From NCBI GenBank assembly GCA_002715425.1, contig PAYW01000018.1:1-8827 (forward strand): a DNA stretch of 8,827 nt, given 5' to 3'. Under the pieces are notes generated by a model. That model did not search any database. It was not told the origin of the DNA and saw nothing but the letters and a program-made list of their open reading frames with translations. This stretch comes from Actinomycetota bacterium. Lineage in GTDB: Bacteria; Actinomycetota; Acidimicrobiia; Acidimicrobiales; UBA8592. Each line of letters begins with the position of its first letter. The stretch's first letter is position 1. The position numbers and the translations under genes are program-made. This document shows, piece after piece, positions 5,048-8,827 of this stretch.

Positions 5048-6010
5048 TCAGTCACCTTGTTCTTCTAACCATCTTTCAGCATCTATAGCCGCCATACAAC
5101 CAGAGCCCGCAGCAGTGATTGCTTGGCGATAGGTAAAATCTTGCACATCACCACATGCGAAAACACCTGGAATGTTTGTTAAAGATGAGTCGGGCTTAGT
5201 TGCAACATAGCCGTTATCTAATAAATCGAGTTGGTTGATGAATATATCTGTATTGGGCTTATGTCCTATGGCTATAAACAAACCTGAAAGATCTATATTC
5301 TTTTCCTTACCAGAGTTAATATCACGCACGGTAATTCCTTCAAGTTTCGACTCGCCGATGTAGCGGATTACTTCGTGATTCCACAAGAAATCAATTTTTG
5401 GATTAGAGAATGCTCGTTCTTGCATAATTTTTGAAGCTCTAAGTTCTTCTCTTCGATGAATAATCGTTACCTTGCTAGCAAAGCGTGAGAGGAAGGTAGC
5501 CTCTTCCATTGCTGAATCACCACCACCCACTACAGCTATCTCTTGATCGCGAAAAAAGAATCCATCGCAAGTAGCGCAAGTTGAGAGTCCATGTCCTACT
5601 AACTCAAATTCATTGGGGAGTTCTAGCATGACTGAGCGCGCCCCAGTAGATACGATGACCGCATCAGCAGAATAAGAAGCTTCTTCAGCATTTGGGTCAC
5701 CAATCCATATTTGAAAAGGAGAATGTGAAAAATCAACTCGAGTCACCTTCTGAGTTAGGAAAGTAGCGCCAAATCTTTCTGCTTGAGAGCGAAAATTTTG
5801 CATCAAATCCGGACCCATAATTCCCTCTGGAAAGCCAGGGTAATTCTCTACTTCGGTAGTCAACATCAATTGTCCACCTGGTTGATCACTGGTAGAGGAG
5901 GGTTCTCCCTCGATCACTAGGGGAGAGAGATTTGCCCTTGCGCTATAAATCGCTGCGGTCAATCCTGCTGGACCAGAGCCGATAATAATCACTTGTCGGT
6001 GTTCAGGCAT
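5048..6010 (-). CDS. trxB: Thioredoxin reductase (NADPH)
   Basis: 320 residues, the usual length of the low-molecular-weight bacterial enzyme. It passes electrons from NADPH through FAD and a redox-active disulfide to thioredoxin. The FAD-binding loop is GSGPAG (11-16); PGGQLMLTTEVENYPGFP (44-61) is typical of TrxB; the redox disulfide is CATC (145-148) in CATCDGFF; the NADPH-binding loop is GGGDSAMEEA (162-171), with HRR at 185-187; and the FAD-contacting GDV of CGDVQDFTYRQAITAAGSG is at 287-289. The start is supported by GGAGAG just upstream (6018-6013 on the minus strand), next to the stop of the two-helix membrane protein 9 bases away. Its partner thioredoxin is the next gene, so this is a complete cytoplasmic thioredoxin system. 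Confidence 0.97.
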   Translation of the reverse strand: MPEHRQVIIIGSGPAGLTAAIYSARANLSPLVIEGEPSSTSDQPGGQLMLTTEVENYPGFPEGIMGPDLMQNFRSQAERFGATFLTQKVTRVDFSHSPFQIWIGDPNAEEASYSADAVIVSTGARSVMLELPNEFELVGHGLSTCATCDGFFFRDQEIAVVGGGDSAMEEATFLSRFASKVTIIHRREELRASKIMQERAFSNPKIDFLWNHEVIRYIGESKLEGITVRDINSGKEKNIDLSGLFIAIGHKPNTDIFINQLDLLDNGYVATKPDSSLTNIPGVFACGDVQDFTYRQAITAAGSGCMAAIDAERWLEEQGD

Positions 6011-6019
6011 TTCTCTCCA

Positions 6020-6409
6020 TTATTCTGATTTCCTTTTTTTGGGTTGAGCAGCCCTTTTGGGGCGTTTACGCCAAAGAAGTAACCCAATGATTAACCATAG
6101 AACACCAGTGATTAGATACACAATCCATACGGCAGAGCTTCTATCTGAGACAATCCAGGCATCGAAGATTTCGATAAGTGCCCGATTAGTCCCAATTACA
6201 AAAAAAGGAATACTTAAAATCAGAAGGAAGCAAGCTGTCAAGCCATAGACAACAGAGCGACTAATTTTGATTGCTGGCCCCGAAGTTTTGTCTCTAATGT
6301 CATCAACTTTTAAAACGATCTGCTCTGTAACTTGCTTTGGCCAATCGTCGTCTAGCCCAGTAGAGGCTTGATTTTGCGGTTTCTTGCCGAAAGACGGTAT
6401 TTCAGTCAT
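6020..6409 (-). CDS. Small membrane protein with two transmembrane helices, function unknown
   Basis: I do not recognise the family. From the ATG at 6409 it has 129 residues: a polar, cytoplasmic N-terminus with an amphipathic stretch (about 25-50, including WPKQVTEQIVLKVDDIRDKT), a first membrane helix (about 52-73), a short loop with acidic and polar residues, a second helix (about 93-113), and a very basic tail ending KRPKRAAQPKKRKSE. The positive-inside rule puts both ends in the cytoplasm. An in-frame TTG at 6457 (145 residues) is possible because AGGG lies 4 bases upstream and 9 bases after the anti-sigma stop; the ATG has no ribosome site but gives a natural-looking MTEIPSF start. It lies 9 bases before trxB and downstream of the anti-sigma factor, so it is probably in that operon. 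The two-helix hairpin resembles small holin-like or envelope-accessory proteins only in shape. Confidence 0.75.
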   Translation of the reverse strand: MTEIPSFGKKPQNQASTGLDDDWPKQVTEQIVLKVDDIRDKTSGPAIKISRSVVYGLTACFLLILSIPFFVIGTNRALIEIFDAWIVSDRSSAVWIVYLITGVLWLIIGLLLWRKRPKRAAQPKKRKSE

Positions 6410-6466
6410 GCTCGGGAGGCTAGCGCGAGACGAGTCAAAGAGCGACTCTTTATACAAACAACCCTG

Positions 6467-7528
6467 TTATTCAAGTGGTATTTCGCCAGAGATAGAACCT
6501 TCAAATAAAACCAAACATGAGGAATCTATCTGGTAAACCGAAAGAACAGGATCTAACTCCGAGTGAATATCTTTAGAAATTAGAACTATTGAAGGACTGC
6601 CATTAATTATTAACTGTTGAAGGAATAGGGGAGTGTGAATACTAGTGTCAAAGAAAGGTTCCTCAATCCAGCATGTAAAGAAGTCAGTGTTTTCATTAAA
6701 GAAACTCTCTACCTGACTTGGTGCTAGTGGGTTAGAAAAAATTTCCGTATTCATTTCCCAAATACTGTTGGCAGTTTCAAGAAGTGAATTTACTGTTTCA
6801 TTTTCTTCTTCAAAAACTCTAGAATTCAGTTCTCCTACTGTTTCAGCTGAGGTCGGTAGTCGTTGGGCTTCTACTTCGCTTTCTTCTTGCTCTGCTTCTA
6901 CCTCTTCTTCTTGCTCTGCTTCTACCTCTTCTTCTTCAATTATTTCTCCGACTCCCTCCTCTGGAGTTTGATCTTCAGATGCAGCAGTAGCTGTCTTAGA
7001 GTCAGACTGGTTATTTCGAGAATCCTGGGTGCTTTGAGGGGCTTCGGTAGTTGTTCCGGAATCTGCGTCTGACTCAGAAACGACAGACTCATCTTCTATT
7101 TCTTGAGCACTGTTACTTTGTGCTGATTTGGTTACAGAAGTTGAACTTTCTAGAAAGCTTGTAGCTAAATCAGTTTCGCTATTTGATTCGTTGTTTTGCG
7201 AATTAATAACTGGGATCAAAATGAATGCAGCAGCTGCAGCAGCTGCGGCTAAGAAAGCTCCACGTTGGATGAACTTCTGTTGTCTAAATGGGATAATCTT
7301 TCCATCTTTTGGAATGGAGGAAAGGGCTTTGGCGAGATGTTTCTCCTGAAGGATTGGATCTATAGGGATGAGAGAGGAAGTGACTTTCTTTATTTCTTTT
7401 AGCTTGTCGACTTCTTCTAGCAAGTCAGGATTTTCTTCAATGAAGGCGCGTTCTTCCTCAGTCACTTCACCGTCGAGGTAAGCGCTTATTAATTCAGAAT
7501 GTTCAAAAGAATCTGATTTATTATTCAT
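6467..7528 (-). CDS. Membrane-anchored anti-sigma factor, zinc motif absent, large extracytoplasmic domain
   Basis: 353 residues. The N-terminal domain (about 8-48, ELISAYLDGEVTEEERAFIEE) resembles the anti-sigma domain that holds ECF sigma factors at the membrane, but the zinc-binding H-x3-C-x2-C is missing (NPDLLEEVDKL in its place). A single transmembrane helix spans about 90-108 and contains eight consecutive alanines (94-101). A long Ser/Thr/Glu/Gln linker (about 110-228) follows, with a perfect 24-bp DNA repeat encoding VEAEQEEE. A C-terminal domain (about 229-353) is predicted outside the membrane and carries the only two cysteines, C286 and C338. The ATG overlaps the sigma factor end by 8 bases, the normal arrangement for a sigma/anti-sigma pair. 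It corresponds in position to mycobacterial rsmA, the SigM antagonist. I do not recognise the sensor domain. Confidence 0.82.
   Translation of the reverse strand: MNNKSDSFEHSELISAYLDGEVTEEERAFIEENPDLLEEVDKLKEIKKVTSSLIPIDPILQEKHLAKALSSIPKDGKIIPFRQQKFIQRGAFLAAAAAAAAFILIPVINSQNNESNSETDLATSFLESSTSVTKSAQSNSAQEIEDESVVSESDADSGTTTEAPQSTQDSRNNQSDSKTATAASEDQTPEEGVGEIIEEEEVEAEQEEEVEAEQEESEVEAQRLPTSAETVGELNSRVFEEENETVNSLLETANSIWEMNTEIFSNPLAPSQVESFFNENTDFFTCWIEEPFFDTSIHTPLFLQQLIINGSPSIVLISKDIHSELDPVLSVYQIDSSCLVLFEGSISGEIPLE
6881..6928. repeat. 24-bp tandem repeat, two perfect copies, inside the anti-sigma gene
   Basis: The 24-base unit at 6881-6904 is repeated without change at 6905-6928; TTC triplets continue to 6937, and a degenerate copy lies just before 6881. 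On the coding strand each unit encodes eight residues of the VEAEQEEE type, in the acidic linker outside the membrane. The unit is a multiple of three, so copy-number change would keep the frame and only alter linker length. Confidence 0.9.
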
Positions 7529-8153
7529 GTTCCAAACCTTTGACGTTTTGGTCTACTCTCTGGTTCCCAGAAAGTTCAACTTTTAATCTTTCTCTTGCTC
7601 TCGCTATTCGAGATTTCACGGTTCCTTCCGGAAGGGAAAGAACGGTACTTATTTCTTGATAATTCATGCCTGTTTGGTCTCTTAAAATTAATGGAATTCT
7701 AAAGTCATCTGGAAGGGCGTTTAATGCTTCTTCGATTAGTAAACGGTCAGAAATTTGATCTTCTATGGATCGGCTAGTTCTAGAGGTTGAAAGTCTTGAT
7801 TCGCTGTTCTCTGAGAACTCCAATTGAGGGCGGCGGTTACGTTTTCGTATCTCATCTAGACAAGCATTTGTTGCAATTCTATAAGCCCATGTAGAGAATC
7901 TAGACTCACCCTTAAAGGAAGATATTTTCCGAACGATGGAAATTAATGCTTCTTGAGTTGCATCATCTGCATCAGCTTCATTTCCAGCTAATTTTCTACA
8001 AATTGAATAAATCTTTCCATAGTTCTGACGAAGTAGAATCTCAAGAGCATCATGGTCTCCCGACTGTGCTAAGCGGACTAATCGTAACTCTTCAGACTTT
8101 TCGATAGTAAAACTGTACAGCTTTAAACAAAGAGAAGAAGGGGCAATCTTCAG
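7521..8153 (-). CDS. ECF-family RNA polymerase sigma factor (SigM-like), cryptic non-ATG start
   Basis: The frame stays open for 210 residues from a CTG at 8153. Region 2 lies at about 28-103: LVRLAQSGDHDALEILL, then DADDATQEALISIVRKISSF, then GESRFSTWAYRIATNACLDE followed by IRKR. Region 4 lies at about 138-195, with ALNALPDDFRIPLILRDQ and the helix-turn-helix MNYQEISTVLSLPEGTVKSR. These are standard ECF sigma signatures for directing RNA polymerase to stress promoters. No ATG, GTG or TTG occurs in frame until a TTG at 7823, which would delete all of region 2. Candidate starts are CTG 8153, which overlaps the upstream TGA as CTGA; CTG 8120; ATT 8147; or ATC 8105. I prefer 8153 for its 4-base overlap, but no Shine-Dalgarno is visible. 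The anti-sigma gene follows with an 8-base overlap. Position matches mycobacterial sigM. Confidence 0.87.
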   Translation of the reverse strand: MKIAPSSLCLKLYSFTIEKSEELRLVRLAQSGDHDALEILLRQNYGKIYSICRKLAGNEADADDATQEALISIVRKISSFKGESRFSTWAYRIATNACLDEIRKRNRRPQLEFSENSESRLSTSRTSRSIEDQISDRLLIEEALNALPDDFRIPLILRDQTGMNYQEISTVLSLPEGTVKSRIARARERLKVELSGNQRVDQNVKGLEHE

Positions 8154-8827
8154 CTAATTCGGATTTCTGTAATCTCTATCTTTAAAGAAGGAGGAGCATC
8201 TCCTAGATCAGTTATCCATAGAAGGACCATTTGTCCATTATTTCCAGTTAAATCAACATCAGCCGTGCCTGAACTTGCTTCAATTAGAGCGACAGGATTC
8301 CCCCATGCTTCAAGAGAAGCTCCAATAGTATTAGAGACGTAAATTTCTCCAGACCACCCAATGGCAGCAGTTTCGATTTCAACGCTTCGAAGAGCTATTG
8401 ATTTTTCTAGTTGAACAACTACTCCAACACCTGGCTTGAGGAAGCCAAGGGATCTATGACCGTACGTTTCGGTTTTCCAAGCAGTTGATGAGTCATTATC
8501 AAATAAATTTGCAAGTAGTTCAGGATGCTCAACTCCATCACCGAGTGGGTCGAAGTCCTCTGCTGCGACAATGGGTGTTTCTTCAAAGATAGGGGAAGGT
8601 GCAACTTCCTGTGCTGATGGAATGGCAGCTTCTTCGGTTGTGCCTTCTTCGTTGTTACTTGTTTCTTCACCTACAACATTTTCGGAGTTTTCTTCCCCGC
8701 TGGAAGCCGTTTCTTCATTATTTTCAGATGATTCACTCGTTTCAGAGGAATTATTTCCGAATAGGTCATCATCGAGACCAGCTGCATAAATAATTCCAAA
8801 AATAAAGGTAAAGACAATTCCTATTGT
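8150..8827 (-). CDS. C-terminal part of a MurJ/pseudokinase-type membrane protein with extracytoplasmic galactose-binding-like domain (partial)
   Basis: The frame is open from the window edge to a TGA at 8152-8150; the N-terminus lies outside the window. The 225 visible residues begin with a transmembrane helix (TIGIVFTFIFGIIYAAG), then a Glu/Ser/Asn-rich linker of about 70 residues, then a beta-rich domain of about 130 residues beginning DPLGDGVEHPELLANLFDND and continuing SSTAWKTETYG. The D-G/N-D-x-S-T-A-W pattern is typical of discoidin or galactose-binding jelly-roll folds. In mycobacteria the protein upstream of sigM is the MurJ lipid II flippase fused to a pseudokinase, a helix and an extracytoplasmic jelly-roll domain of this kind, which this tail matches in order and position. 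Flippase and kinase parts are not visible, so a separate kinase-like protein is possible. The stop overlaps the proposed sigma start (CTGA). Confidence 0.7.
   Translation of the reverse strand, partial: TIGIVFTFIFGIIYAAGLDDDLFGNNSSETSESSENNEETASSGEENSENVVGEETSNNEEGTTEEAAIPSAQEVAPSPIFEETPIVAAEDFDPLGDGVEHPELLANLFDNDSSTAWKTETYGHRSLGFLKPGVGVVVQLEKSIALRSVEIETAAIGWSGEIYVSNTIGASLEAWGNPVALIEASSGTADVDLTGNNGQMVLLWITDLGDAPPSLKIEITEIRIS

Noticed and set aside
6768..7349. Ser- and Cys-rich plus-strand ORFs opposite the anti-sigma gene
   Set aside because: They mirror the Glu/Ser-rich and poly-Ala codons of the real gene and have no ribosome sites or domain features.
7526..7545. GGAAC just before the anti-sigma ATG as an ECF -35 element
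   Set aside because: No CGTC-type -10 follows at the right spacing, and it lies within the sigma gene end and translation start region.
7521..7823. A 100-residue sigma-like protein starting at TTG 7823
   Set aside because: The same frame upstream encodes a clear sigma region 2, so this would be an artificial truncation.
8060..8156. A frameshift near the sigma N-terminus supplying a normal start
   Set aside because: The two other minus frames hit stops quickly and show no matching N-terminal sequence; a sequencing error still cannot be excluded without reads.
8419..8793. Short ORFs in other frames at the window end
   Set aside because: They overlap the open frame that encodes a membrane helix, acidic linker and jelly-roll domain, and have low-complexity sequence.

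Overview
The window is about 42% GC by eye and carries the gene block that flanks the chromosome origin in Actinomycetota. Plus strand: yidC (3' end), jag/khpB, rsmG, two parS sites, parA, parB. Minus strand, converging on parB: a MurJ/pseudokinase-type membrane protein (C-terminal end), an ECF sigma factor, its anti-sigma factor, a two-helix membrane protein, trxB, trxA and a CwlM-like protein. From memory, mycobacteria have the same order (MurJ-pseudokinase, sigM, rsmA, trxB2, trxC, cwlM, then parB, parA, gidB, jag, yidC). The low GC, the Lys/Asn-rich proteins and the unusual RsmG N-terminus suggest a low-GC, perhaps aquatic, actinobacterium near Acidimicrobiia. That placement is inference; gene order supports the phylum more firmly than the class.

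Layout. 1-1537: yidC tail, jag and rsmG, packed with a 2-base gap and then a 4-base overlap. 1538-1668: two near-perfect parS palindromes 36 bp apart and a leader ahead of parA. 1669-3364: parA and parB overlapping by 11 bases. 3365-3557: a 193-base non-coding gap between convergent genes, dense in inverted repeats and with DnaA-box-like 9-mers. 3558-8827: the minus-strand cluster, transcribed toward parB.

How the genes fit together. The plus-strand half covers membrane protein insertion (YidC), RNA binding (Jag), 16S rRNA methylation (RsmG) and chromosome segregation (ParA, ParB, parS). The minus-strand half looks like an envelope/redox module: an extracytoplasmic sensor domain on a lipid II flippase-type protein, an ECF sigma/anti-sigma pair, a complete cytoplasmic thioredoxin system, and a pseudo-amidase without its zinc ligands that resembles CwlM, the cytoplasmic activator of MurA in mycobacteria.

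Points easily missed: (1) the sigma factor has no ATG, GTG or TTG codon in frame before its region 2, and probably starts at a CTG overlapping the upstream stop as CTGA; a start-codon-based call would drop region 2. (2) The murJ-side partial gene at 8150-8827 has no start in the window. (3) The anti-sigma factor lacks the zinc motif but has exactly two cysteines, both in its predicted extracytoplasmic domain, next to trxB and trxA. (4) The parB/cwlM gap is far more structured than a simple terminator.
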